A DNA stretch of 64,000 bases, from contig RPFO01001912.1 of the NCBI GenBank assembly GCA_009746045.1, positions 1 to 64,000 on the forward strand. The letters run 5' to 3'. This document shows positions 38,790-49,530 of the stretch, in pieces. The notes under the pieces were generated by a model that made no database searches, was not told the DNA's origin, and saw only the letters and a program-made list of their open reading frames with translations. The translations under genes and the position numbers were made by a program. This DNA is from Mesostigma viride. Taxonomy: Eukaryota; Streptophyta; Mesostigmatophyceae; Mesostigmatales; Mesostigmataceae. Positions within the stretch are counted from its first letter, which is position 1. Every line of letters begins with the position of its first letter.

Positions 38790-39506
38790 CTAATAGGGCA
38801 ACGGCCCATTCTTGGTATTGCAAGCTTTAATGTGCGCACCCTCCCTGCATATCCTTCTACGAGCGGCGGCACCCCAGCACGCCACTGCGTCAACGAGCTG
38901 ATCGCCTTGTGCGCCGACAACAAGATCGCTGTCCTCGGGGTCCAGAAGCGCACCGACGCACCGTTGACCCTCAGCAAGGGGTCAACGGTCTGCTGGTCCG
39001 GACGACCTTCGTGCGGGCTGGCGCGGTTCCATTATTATGGTGGCGGCGACGCGCCGGGTCAAGGTGGTGTGGGCCTCTTGTGCTCGCCGGCAGCATCAGA
39101 GCAGCTCCAGTCCATCGTGCTGCGGTCCCCGTGTGTGCTAGTGGCCACTTTTTCGGCCACTGAGGGCCATTCACACCACACGCTAACCGTTATCGTGGGC
39201 CGGATATGCACCACATGCGGGTCGAGCTCAGGCGGCACGTGAGGCCTTCTTCAGCGCCCTCAAGGAGGAGGAGGCCAACATCCCAGCTCGGCACTTCTTG
39301 GTTATGCTCAGTGCTCGACGCCAACGCCACGCTGCGGCAGTTGGCACTGGGGGCGCTCAGTACTCCCCAACCAACTGACGACAGCCAACGCCGGTAACAC
39401 GCCTTTATTTGCGAATCTGCTGGCAGAATCTGCGCAGGTTGCACGCCCCGCTGAGCAGCTTGCCACCTTTTTTGGGCCGTCGGATCGGGTGGTGTGCCTT
39501 GACTAT
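38790..39506 (+). pseudogene. LINE endonuclease (APE-type), N-terminal part
   Basis: It reads GIASFNVRTLPAYPSTS, then DNKIAVLGVQKRTDAP, then GVGLLCSPAASEQLQS, all landmarks of exonuclease-endonuclease-phosphatase domains of LINEs. The catalytic Glu expected in the GxQE motif is Lys here. A frame change near 39200 leads to SALKEEEANIPARHF and, in another frame, to FFGPSDRVVCLDYIAAY at 39475-39515, where the ORF1-only element enters. The domain would nick target DNA. It is inactive in this copy. Confidence 0.75.
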
Positions 39507-41475
39507 ATAGCTGCGTATACTACAAGTTGAACGAAAATGGCTGACGGCGGTATGGCTGACGGCGGAGTTCAGATCTTTTGCGTCTGAGCCCCAAATTCGG
39601 TCAGACCACTTGCATTCGATGCGCCTTTCTAAGACGCACTTGCCAGTATAAACGGTTACGGCTGCCACGCAGTATAGACAAAGTTACGCACGTGACCAGC
39701 TATGACGACTCCCAAAGCAAAACGAGGGCTGGAAAAGGAGCTGGCACAGCTTCCCAGCGCCCAGCCCAACCCTCTCGCCCTCGCCATTGTTCAGCCGACA
39801 GGCTTACCCGCCAAACCCTCGCCAAGCGCCTCGCCTGAGCCCAAGAAACCCTGCCACGATCGAAAATGGAGCGAGTTCCTCCCCGGCGACCGACGATTCT
39901 CCCTCACCGAGTGGCAAGAGTTGTCGCCGCAGGAATGCATTGAGGTTCTCCAGTTCCTCGAACAGGAGCGGAAGCTCTTCGTGCCCAGGAAGGGGGCGGC
40001 TATCGACTACAATGGAGACATGTCCTGGCTCTATGCTTTGAACGAAGTACAACAACGCCTGATTATCCTGACCAGCCAATTCCAGATCCGCCTCGGCGAC
40101 ATCACCAGAACGCTCCGCACCCCAGCCCCCGCACAGCCGGCAGCGCCATCGGCTTCCTCCCTCGGCAAGGATGACATCCGCGCAGTGCTGGAGGAGCACG
40201 TGACCTGGCCGCTGGCCGAGCAGCTGACATCGCTGAACACCACGCTCAACACGGTCGAGGCCCGGGTCTCCAACGTGGAAACCAAGGTCGTCCACAAGCT
40301 ACAACCCCAGTTCACGGCGCTACACACCACGGCGCAGGCTTCGGAAACGCATGCTGCACTTGTCTCTCGCCTTAACCAGGTGGAGGGCAAGTGTGGCGTG
40401 CTCCTGAAGAAGCTTGAGGCCATCACCGCCCACACCGAGGCCCTGGCCACACAGGTCCCCAAGATAGCGGAGCAGACGGCCACCATTGCATCCCAGCCAC
40501 CCCGGCAGGATGCTGGCGACCTCCCGCCGCTCTCCTACGCGGACCTGCTGCGGTCAGCGACCGCCTCCACCACCGACGCCATCGCCACAAAGCTCCAGGA
40601 GCTGGAGGACCACCGCCAGGCCCAGCAACGGGAGGTCACCGATCGCGCTCGCGAGTGCCGAGTGGTGCTACGTCGCTTCCCCCAGAAGCCAGGTGAGACG
40701 TCAACCTCTCTTGCTGACGAGCTCAAGAACCAGCTTCTTACCCTCATGGGCCTGGTAGGTGAGGTAGAACTGCGTGGGTGCCACCGCCTTCCCCACTCAC
40801 GGGACAAGGCGGCCCCCCCACCAGTCCTACTCACCTTCCCCTCCCCTGAGGATAAGCAGCGGTTCCTCTCTCGTCGCAAGCGGTTGCACGACCTCACCTG
40901 GACGCTGGATGACGACCTCACCCCCGGCCGCTCAGCAACAGCAGCGACGCGACCTGTGGCCGGAATACCTCCGCCATAAGCAGGACCCCCAGAAGCCCAA
41001 GGTGTACTGGAGGGGCGGGGACCTGATGATCAACCACAAGATGTGGACGCCCCCAGCGGGCTAGAATAGCAATAGCCCTAGCTTGTAACCATTGGCGTCA
41101 CTGCCGCTAAGGCAGCCATGCCTAGCTGTGCCAACACACCTAGTCACGTGCCGCCAACGCACGGTACACAACCAGCCATAGCCTTAGCCTAGTCCTAGTA
41201 CAGCCATGCTACGCCCTGGCTATGTTCAGATTACTTGCCCACGCTCCTTGCTATGATATGCTCACATGGGTCTTATTGCACCCACAGTTTGCCGGATCGT
41301 TAGCCTGTCCTTTTCGCTAGCCGCGCCCGATTGCAGCTGTGGCATGCCTTTGGCATGAAGGAGACTGGGGGTCTCTGCCCTTTCTCCTGTAGTGCACACA
41401 CAGGGATTAAAAGCACTTCGGTGCTCCGTGACTCCCCAACGGGTCAGCACGAGTTTAATTAATTAATTAATTAAT
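39507..41475 (+). mobile_element. Complete ORF1-only non-LTR element (HAL1-like organisation)
   Basis: Flanked by a direct target duplication of 11-13 bases (ATATAGCTGCGTA at 39505-39517 and 41474-41486). Its removal rejoins the LINE endonuclease frame (DYIAAY to VGLSAPHAVVDG). It contains a 5' leader, one ORF1 gene, a ~390-base 3' UTR, a terminal hairpin at about 41419-41450 and a TTAA-repeat tail. No endonuclease or reverse transcriptase is present, so it must be mobilised in trans. This is the layout of mammalian HAL1 elements, here in an alga. A 5'-truncated copy is at 27178-27896 and a relative at 10640-11218. Confidence 0.85.
39702..41064 (+). CDS. ORF1 protein of the ORF1-only element (coiled coil plus RRM-like)
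   Basis: The first frame is 39702-40979 (425 codons). Residues 1-60 are Pro/Ala/Lys-rich. Around residues 160-270 is a long coiled coil (LNTTLNTVEARVSNVETKVV). From about 320 an RRM-like fold reads RECRVVLRRFPQKPGE...VELRGCHRLPH...VLLTFPSPEDKQRF, as in L1-type ORF1 nucleic-acid chaperones. The C-terminal segment (WPEYLRHKQDPQKPKVYWRG) is in another frame ending at 41064, because this copy has a 4-base insertion near 40926-40930 compared with 27351. The protein probably trimerises and binds the element RNA. Confidence 0.8.
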
Positions 41476-41486
41476 ATAGCTGCGTA

Positions 41487-43552
41487 CGTCGGGCTCAGCG
41501 CCCCTCATGCAGTTGTCGATGGTCGCGTCCTGCAAGATTCTGTCAGCACGGTGGAATCTGACCACCGTCTCAGTCGTGCTCGCTCGCATCAGATTGCGGT
41601 TTCCTGGGGTGAAACCGTCGCGACAGCTGGCGCCTCAGCCAGATCAGTCTGAAGGTGCTCCGGATTGTGCTGAAGGATGCCGACAAAATGTCAGCAGCAG
41701 AGCAGGCCGCTATGTCGCACAGGGATGACTTTCTGGCCGTCTTCGACGGCGGGGGTAGCCGACAGCATGCAGTTACACGCCGTTCCGCCGCCGGGTGATA
41801 TTTCAGTGATCCTCGATCCGCGGTGTCGCTGCCAAGTATCGCCTGGCTGCCCGCACCCTCCCCACCTTGCCTCCGCGCCGACAGCTTGCTGTCCATGCAC
41901 CGTCACGCACCGACGGACAGTGGTCGCCGCCAGGCAGATGCTCCGCCGCAACAGGGATCCGACCGCCAAACCTGGGCTGCAAGCAGCTCTGAGGGCCGCC
42001 TACGAGCAGGCTGAGAAGACAGACGCTCAGCAGATGGTCAAGGACCTGCGCAGCTGCCAGCAGATCAAGCACGACGGCAACTTTAGGGGCCTGGTTCTGG
42101 TACAAGCGCCTTGGGCACCCGGACGGCCTCGGCCGGCCCCACCGCTTTTGGCGCTTTGGGACATCCTCGAGCTGTTCCGGATCCCCCGCCCCCTTATTGC
42201 TGTCATCCGCAACCTGTATGAAGGGTCCATGCACTTCGGTGCGCACTTCTTACGGGACCACGCCACCATGCCCTTTACAGAAGGGTGTGTGGCAGGGCTG
42301 CGTGCTGTCGCCCTACCTGTTCATTATTGTGGTCGAATACGTAATCAGATGATTCAGGTACGCAAGCGATTTGCCCGCATCGTGGGTAGGAACCAGGGGT
42401 GCATGTCGCTAACAAATTCTGGCATGGCGGAGCGGACAAGGAGATCCGGCTGGCAGACATCATCTACGCATACGACACCACCCTCTTCGAGGACACTGGG
42501 CACGTGCAGACATGGCTTGACTGCCTGGCTATCGAGGCCCTTGCAAAGGGGCTTGACGGGTCAGCAAGAAGACAGAGGCCCTGGCGGTTGGGCTCACTCA
42601 CTCACCGCCACCCCTCTATCTCCTCGATGGCTCTCGAGTCCTTTATCGGGACCGCGTCAAGCTGCTGGGCAGCCTGCTCCCCAGCTGCGAGGTTGATGTG
42701 GACCATCGCATCTCCCTCGCCTGGTGACGCTGTAGTACGCCAGTACCGGGCCCTGTGGCGCAAGCCCCAGTGGGCAAGATCGAGAAACAGGACCTGTTCA
42801 AGGTCATCGTCCTTCCTGTTCTCACGTATGGGGCCGAGACGTGGACCCTCACCGCCGACCTGGCCCGCAAGCTGGACGGCGCGGTCACCAACATGCTGCG
42901 TTCCATTTTCAAAGTAGGATATGCTGCTCATGTCCGCAATGAGGACCTGTAGCAGGGCATGCCATATATCACCAGCACCATTAAGCAGCGGCGCCTGCAG
43001 CTAGTAGGGCACCTAGCTCGCACCAACCAGGTAGACACCTCACGTGGCCCCCGGCCCCGCAGGACTGCGACCAGCTCAGCCTGGCCGGCACCTCCTGACG
43101 TGGGCTGGGCCCCCTGATGTTAGACGCCGCAAGGCCCGCACCTTCAAAGAACAGCTAGTAGAGGACATGGGGGGCCTAGGCCTCTCCGTGATTTGGAAGA
43201 AGATGATGGACAAGGCCAAGTGGGCCCAGTTCATAGAGGACAACGAGCCCCCCCCTGTGCATGGCTGGGAAGCGCCCCCGTGTGCAAACCCACGGGAGGC
43301 ACGCCAGACAGCTCCCCTAGGGCCACGTGATGCTGTATCAAGGAGACAACTGCTGCATAGATAGATGTTGTAGATAGTTGCTGTTAGATAGATGTCGCAG
43401 GTAGCTGATGTAGATAGCTTAGACCGGTAGGACTGTTTGCACCCACCCATCCATCCATCAGGGTTAATGCTCCGTGACTCCCCAACGGGAGCACGAGTCT
43501 AATTAATTAATTAATTAATTAACTAATTAATTAATTAATTAATTAATTAATT
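41487..43552 (+). pseudogene. LINE B: end of endonuclease and degraded reverse transcriptase
   Basis: It resumes after the target duplication with VVDGRVLQDSVSTVESDHRL, the final endonuclease motif (SDH). Reverse transcriptase follows in many frames: LWDILELFRIPRPLIAVIRN, then VWQGCVLSPYLF in another frame. The catalytic site reads LADIIYAYDTTL, where YADD is expected, so it is mutated. Then LPVLTYGAETWTLTADLARK and IKQRRLQLVGHLARTNQVDT mark the LINE C-terminus. The element cannot make active RT. Confidence 0.75.
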
Positions 43553-43554
43553 AA

Positions 43555-45272
43555 CTCGTCGTCTGTCCCAACTCAGTCCTCACAGGAGGACTGAGTTGAC
43601 AATTTTCAACCGCGTGTAGCGACTAGGTGGGGGGTCCATCCCAAATGTTTTGATGTGGATCTGGGGTGTACTAGATATCATTTTGTTGGCAAAAATACTG
43701 CATATGTGAAAACTTGACCCAAACACCTGAAAATTACACGGACGTTGGGCGCCCCTCGCGAATTTGCATTTTTCGGGATAAGAACGAGTGGGAAAAATTC
43801 AATCAAATCCTGGTGCATGAAGAAAAAATATAGGCATGTAAACAACATAGTTCTTGAAGCGTGGCAAAAAACTGGGCTCCATTTGGCCACTGCAACTGCC
43901 TGAAACAATTAAAAAACTCTCAGTCCTCAGGAGAGGAATGGGGCTTTTGCTAACTTTGCTAGCATGTAAGTGCGGTCATACTACATCACCGTGGCCACCA
44001 ACCATCCCAATCAACTCATTTCCCTTCAAGCATTACAGGACAACACACTTGCATCATCATACTTCAGGTATATCATACCTTATCATGTAGTGAGAGCCTA
44101 TGCATGCATGTAGGGAATGGGCTTGGATACCTACCAACAAAGGGTTATGTTATAAGTGTCAACCACCAATATAATGGGTAGGTTAAGCATATTTCCATTG
44201 TTTCAAACAACAATAGATATGGCTATAACTGTTTTGCCTTGCCATGATGTGGCCAACATAGTTGCTGGCACATGATGGCAGTGGTTTGTCACCAAGACTT
44301 TTCACTCACCCGTAAAAGCTTGAATGCACCCTTGACGCAGCCCGTGGCCACACAATCATGCAGTATGAACGTAGCAAAAGAATAACTAACATCTATGAAG
44401 GTGTTTAAACCTGCACAGCTCCTAAAACCCTGCACAACTACACTGGGTTAAGGCAAATGCCTGCTAACATCATCTGAAAAGGGGGTTTTAGAGAGGGGCA
44501 GGCAACGGTCAAGAAAGAGCATCAAGACTTGAACCTGACAACGCCTCGCAAGCTTAAACTCATGTACGAACATCAAGGAACGAAGAGGCAACGATTATCC
44601 GGCTTTACCTGGCACGGCTGGCGTTACCTTGGCCCAGGCGGTGCCCGCAAAAGTGGCACTTTGCGGCACATAGACCATGACGTGACAGAATGGTCGAGAT
44701 CATCAAATCTATACTGTCACTCAATATATTCTAATACAAATCATGTTAACATGTAGAAAGAAACCTATCAGCCATTGAAATTGCGCCGGAAAGCAAGCGC
44801 AGTAATCAATTCCGTCGACCTGCCTTATCGCAGTTTTTTCCAGCAAGAACAGTGCCGACACCGGGTAAATCGCATCCCCGCGAGCTAAAAATTGATTTAT
44901 ATCATCTTTAGGGCATGTTAAATCTATTTACTGAGTTTGGACGGCTAACTCGTCCGCAAACGTAAACTGCATGCATGGGCGCGAGCCGCCATGGCTAGGT
45001 CGTGCATTTCCGGAACTCGCGTTTCACGTGGAAAAGTACCCTTACCACCTGTACTTTGACCGTACAGTTAGCCGCGCATACCAAATCCAAAAAAATCCCA
45101 AAAATATGTCCAAGAAAGATCTTTTCACGTAGTATTTGAATAAATTTTGAGAGAATTTTTTTGTCAAACATTCTGACCGGGGCGAATTTTCTACGAAACC
45201 CAAAAACTCGGTCCTCTAGAGAGGACTGAGTTCAACTCAGTCCTCCGTAGAGGACCAGGGACAGACGACGAG
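43555..45272 (-). mobile_element. Third TTAA-flanked piggyBac-like element, in a LINE tail
   Basis: 1,718 bases with perfect 15-base inverted ends (CTCGTCGTCTGTCCC and complement) flanked by TTAA (43551-43554 and 45273-45276). It sits inside the TTAA-repeat tail of LINE B. Sub-terminal AACTCAGTCCTC is also inverted at both ends. Parts of the minus strand (45070-45000 and 44660-44486) match 14830-14935 and 15180-15400 in the gag insertion, so it belongs to the same family in opposite orientation despite different tips. No long ORF. Confidence 0.8.
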
Positions 45273-45276
45273 TTAA

Positions 45277-45475
45277 TTAATTAATTATCTTCTTCCAAAT
45301 CATGGAGAGGCCTAGGCCCCCCATGTCCTCTACTAGCTGTTCTTTGAAGGTGCGGGCCTTGCGGCGTCTATAACATCAGGGGGCCCGGCCCACGTCAGGA
45401 GGTGGGCACCGGCCATATTAAGTAATTAATTAGACTCGTGCTCCCGTTGGGGAGTCACGGAGCATTAACCCCAAT
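45277..45475 (-). mobile_element. Fragment of LINE B 3' region
   Basis: The minus strand reproduces pieces of 43085-43200 and the end hairpin with TTAA tail (45425-45470), joined with deletions. It looks like a small rearranged or 5'-inverted LINE insertion. Confidence 0.6.
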
Positions 45476-45599
45476 GTTTCCTTGACAGGTGGGGCTCGCG
45501 CCCCCCCCCGCCGCTTTACCCCGAGACGGCCGCCCGCCTCAGGGTTGCCGGCCCCCCGCCGCCGCCAGCGCCCCCTTCCTGGGCCGCGGACTACCAAGT

Positions 45600-47490
45600 C
45601 CCCGCCTTAATTGCAGGAGGGCTGCCTTGCCACTGACGACGTCGTCCCCCCCTTCACTTTGAAGGAACTGGACGGCGCCCTTGCTCGCCTGCGGTACGAT
45701 GCGGCGGTCGGTGCCGACCACCTTTCTGCTGAGAGTGCTGAAGACCCCTGATCTGGCGGTTAGGGATCTTCTGCTGGCGTTCTGCAACCGTGTCCTGCTT
45801 TCTGACGAGCCCCCGCCTGCTGAGTGGCAGACGGCCATCCGCGTCATGCTGTACAAGAATGGCTCTGCTGCTGACCCCGGTAACTACAGGGGTGTCTGCC
45901 TCCAGAGCGCCGCGCTGAAGGTCTTCATGCGCATGATGCTGCACAGGCTCCGCGCCGCGCTGGACCCTGGGTCAGTGAGCACACCCTGTGGCACACCTGG
46001 GTCAGTGAGTCTCAGATGGGTTTCCGTCGTGGTCGTAACACTGTCATGGCTGTGTTTGTCGCGCGCCGGTTGATGGAGGAGGTGCGTCGCCTTTGCCCTG
46101 ACAGTCTGCCGCTGGTCTTCATTTTTGTTGACTATATCAAGGCCTTTGACACGGTCCTCTGGGAGGCTCTTTGGGCCATCCTAGCTCTGGACCGAGTGCC
46201 ACCTGCGTTTATTGCTGCCATTCGCCGACTGTATGAGGGCTCACAGGCAGTAGTGCGGACTGCGGAAGGCACCACCCCAACATTCCCCCTTCACCACGGG
46301 GTGTGGCAAGGTTGTGACAGTCCTGTCTCCATACCTGTTCATTATTGTCGTGGACCACGTCATGCGCCAGGCACGTGCGCGCTTTACTGCTCTTAAGGGG
46401 TTCGAGCCAGGCTTGGACATCCTTAACGAGCGTGGGCACGTCGGGGTTAGCACGGGTTACCGCCTGGCTGACCTGATTTATGCGGACGACACCACCCTCA
46501 TCGCGCGCCCCGAGCACATTCAGACCTGGCTGGACTGTCTGGGCCTGGAGGCGAGGGCGGTGGGGTTGGAGATTAGTGTCAAAACTGAGGCGATGGTGAT
46601 TGGGGCCTCCAGTCGCCCACCGCTGCCGCGCCTGCTCGACGGGACGGAGGTCCCATTCCGCGACCGCTTCAAGCTGTTGGGGAGTTGGCTTCCTGACACT
46701 GCCGACGATGTGGACACCCGCAGATGTCGGCCTTTCCTGGGCCAAGCTCCGTTCGCTCAACACCTACTGGCGCTCCAAGGGCCTGGACGAGCACCGCAAG
46801 CGCATGCTCTTCAAGGTCCTCGTCCTCACGGTGCTCACGTATGGCGCCGAGGCATGGACACTCACGGCAATACTGGCAGCCAAGCTCGACGGCACGGTAA
46901 CCCGGATGCTCCGACAGGTCCTGCATGTAGGGTTTTCTCAGCGTAGGTCATTAGAGTCTTTGTATCACGGTATGCCTCGTATTTCGGATGAGATTAGGCA
47001 GCGTAGGATAGCATTTGTAGGACATCTTGCTCGCACCAGCCAGGTCGACACCGCCCTTGGTCTGGCCGGTCCCCAGCGGCTCGGCCAACCAGGGCGGCAT
47101 ATTTTGACCTGGCCTGGCCCCAAGAACATCCCTAAAAGGGTAGGGAAACATGCCATGACCTACACCCAGATGTTGCTGGACGACCTAGTGGTCCCAGCCC
47201 AGTTTGAGTACCGCATCCACTCTCGCTCCCGTCTTTGGACTGCCATGCAGGACAAGACGCGGTGGAAGAAGATTGTCAAGGCGCACACGCCAGCCCCTGT
47301 GGGCAAGCCGCCTCCCCCCAAGAGGAGGAGCCGTTTTGATGAGTAGCGTAGATAGGCTTTCCTAGACTAGATATAGCTTAGAGTTAGGTTAGTTCGATTA
47401 CGCGGCTTCCTCCACACCACCCATCCAACCTGGAATATGTGCTACATGATCTCCCAACGGAGACATGTTATAATTTAATTTAATTTAATT
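45600..47490 (+). mobile_element. LINE C1: reverse transcriptase with intact YADD, frame-broken
   Basis: A series of frames gives a recognisable LINE reverse transcriptase: ALARLRYDAAVGADH; EWQTAIRVMLYKNGSAADPG; QMGFRRGRNTVMAVFVARRL; FIFVDYIKAFDTVLWEALWA; HHGVWQGC, then (shifted) VLSPYLFIIVVDHVMRQA; LADLIYADDTTLIARPEHIQ; VLTYGAEAWTLTAILAAKLD; and RQRRIAFVGHLARTSQVDTA. It stops at 47346. The 3' end is a hairpin (ACATGATCTCC...GGAGACATGT, about 47444-47469) and a tail of TTTAA repeats. Shifts occur near 45745, 46310 and 46720. There is no endonuclease, so it is 5' truncated. Confidence 0.85.
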
Positions 47491-47499
47491 TTTTAACCC

Positions 47500-47693
47500 C
47501 GATGGATGGATGGATGGGTGCAAACAGTCCTACCGGTCTAATCTATCTACATGGGCTACATACTACATCTATCTAACAGCATTCTAACTACAACATCTAT
47601 CTAGACAGCCGCACGCTGCCCTAGGGGAGCTGTCTGGCGTGCCTCCCACGGAATTGCACACGCGGGCGCTTCCCCACCGCCGGCCATATTAAT
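47500..47693 (-). mobile_element. Fragment of LINE B 3' UTR
   Basis: The minus strand matches 43250-43460 (GGGAGGCACGCCAGACAGCT; CCATCCATCCATC). It begins with a ccggccatatt junction also seen at 45410. A short insertion between two LINE C copies. Confidence 0.6.
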
Positions 47694-47699
47694 TAAGCT

Positions 47700-49205
47700 A
47701 TGGACTACACACGCATCGGCCTTGCCTGGGCCAAGCTCCGTTCGCTCACACCCTACTGGCGCTCGAAGGGCCTGGGCGGGCACCGCAAGCGCATGCTCTT
47801 CAAGGTCCTCGTCCTCACGGTGCTCACCGGTATGGCGCCGAGGCGTGGACCCTCCCACCCAAGCTGGCAGCTCGGCTAGACGGCACGGTTTACAGGATGC
47901 TCCGCCAGGTCCTTAACGTAGGTTTTTCCGAGCGTCCGTCATCAGAATCTTTGTATCATGGCATGCCTCGTGTTTCGGACGAGATTAGGCAGCGTAGGAT
48001 AGCATTTGTAGGACACCTTGCCCGCACCAGCCAGGTCGACACCACCCTCGGTCTGGCCGGCCCCCAGCGGCTTGGCCAGCCAGGGCGGCACATTCTGACC
48101 TGGCCTGGCCCAGAGGACATTCCCAAACGGGTAGGGAAACCTGTCACAAACTACGTTCAGATGTTGCTGGACGACCTAGTGGTCGCAGCCCAGTTTGAGC
48201 ACCGCATCCACTCTCTCTCCCGTCTTTGGACTGTCATGCAGGACAAGACGCGGTGGAAGAAGTGTCGCGTTTACGTGCCATTATATCCTAGCCTATCACT
48301 TGGAAGGCATATCCATAGCAATAGAGTACTCTTGTGTGTGATCCACTATATAAAGGAGGGCTCTCAGCCGAGGACAAGGAACTGTCCCTCGTGCCTGATA
48401 ACCACCTTATTGCCTCCCCTGCTATAGAATAATGCTTTCAAAACACACACTTTGCACAGTCTGATGATGAAGCCGCACATGCGGAGTTTATTGAGAAAGT
48501 TAATACAATTACAACACGTTGATAGTCTCAATATCGATGCACTCCATGCTCACGAGCCCGCAGTTAGGCAGCGCTCCATGACATGCTACCGGCCTTGCTC
48601 CCAAGGAAAGGGAGAAACACGAAGGCCACTAACGAGAGACTCGAAGAGACTACACGCTGCGTGAGAGTCCTCTTCGACTATGAACCAAACCATTCGTCAT
48701 GCCACACGCATGACACACGCCACACTTGTCAGTCCAGCCAGGAATGCCAAAACTATCTTGCTGCCTGAACCTAAGTCAGGTCACCTAAGACTGTCACTCT
48801 AGAAATTCAGGCCTTTCCGGCGCGGCGCTCCACACCGGCCCAAGGAACAAAGCCTGCGGCCTACTGAATCGGAACCAACCAAACGTCGGTAACGATTCCG
48901 ATTACGGCAACCGCGTAACTTCTTGAGTGCACGGACGTAAATGATCACGGACGTGACAGAAGATTGTCAAGGCGCACACGCCCGACCCTGTGGGCAAGCC
49001 ACCTCCCCCCAAGCGGAGGCGGCGTTTTGATGAGTAGTGTAGTTAGGTTTTTCTAGATAGCTTAGAGTTAGTATTCTGATAGAGTTAGAGTTAGAGTTAG
49101 AGTTAGTATAGTTCGATCACGCGGCTTCCTCCACCCCATCCATCATGGAATATGTGCTACATGTCCTCCCCACGGCGGCATGTTATAATTTAATTTAATT
49201 TTTTT
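47700..49205 (+). mobile_element. LINE C2: 3' part, split by a solo LTR
   Basis: The C-terminal RT region is closely similar to LINE C1 (47897-48262: GMPRVSDEIRQRRIAFVGHL, LVVAAQFEHRIHSLSRLWTV, ending KTRWKK). It is then interrupted by the 696-base LTR at 48263-48958 and continues at 48959 with KIVKAHTPDPVGKPPPPKRR to a stop at about 49036. The 3' end has the related hairpin region (ACATGTCCTCC...) and TTTAA tail. A GTTAGA tandem lies near 49080-49105. Confidence 0.8.
48263..48958 (+). mobile_element. Solo LTR
   Basis: 696 bases beginning TGTCGCG and ending CGTGACA (TG...CA termini), flanked by the 4-base duplication GAAG (48259-48262 and 48959-48962). Deleting it rejoins the LINE frame KTRWKK-IVKAHTP exactly as in LINE C1. 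It contains a TATA box TATATAAA at 48347-48354. No internal retroelement sequence remains, so it is the product of LTR-LTR recombination. Confidence 0.85.
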
Positions 49206-49530
49206 AATGGACTACACAGATCAGTTGCCGGCCGGCCTAGTGGTCCCAGCCCAGTTTGAACACCGCATTTCCTCTCTCTCTCTTGCTTGGAGTGCTATGC
49301 AGGGCAAAAAGAGGTGGCAGACCATTTGTCCAGGCCCCCACGCCAGCCCTGGTGGGCAAGCCCCCCAAGAGGAAGGGGCGCTTTGCTGAAGTACAGTAGC
49401 TAGGATTTTTGTAGATTAGCTTAGAGTTAGCTTAGGTTCCGCGGCTTCGCTCACACCCCGCCCATCCACAAGGGAATACGTGCTACATGAGACCCAAGAG
49501 TCATGGTATAATTTTATTTTTTAATTTGGG
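49206..49530 (+). mobile_element. LINE C3: very short 3' copy
   Basis: It encodes GLVVPAQFEHRISSLSLAWS and a Pro/Lys end, matching the C-terminus of LINE C1/C2, then a diverged 3' UTR and an AT-rich tail near 49510-49528. All three C copies lie head to tail in one orientation. Confidence 0.7.

Larger units (their letters stand above)
38790..43552 (+). mobile_element. LINE (non-LTR retrotransposon) B with nested ORF1-only element
   Basis: The endonuclease domain starts near 38800 and is cut at 39517 by the ORF1-only element. It resumes at 41487, and the element continues through a degraded reverse transcriptase to a 3' hairpin (TGCTCC...GGGAGCA, about 43468-43494) and a TTAA-repeat tail at 43497-43554. 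All genes are frame-broken. A minus-strand fragment of the same 3' region lies at 45277-45475, beyond the TTAA element inserted in the tail. Confidence 0.8.
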
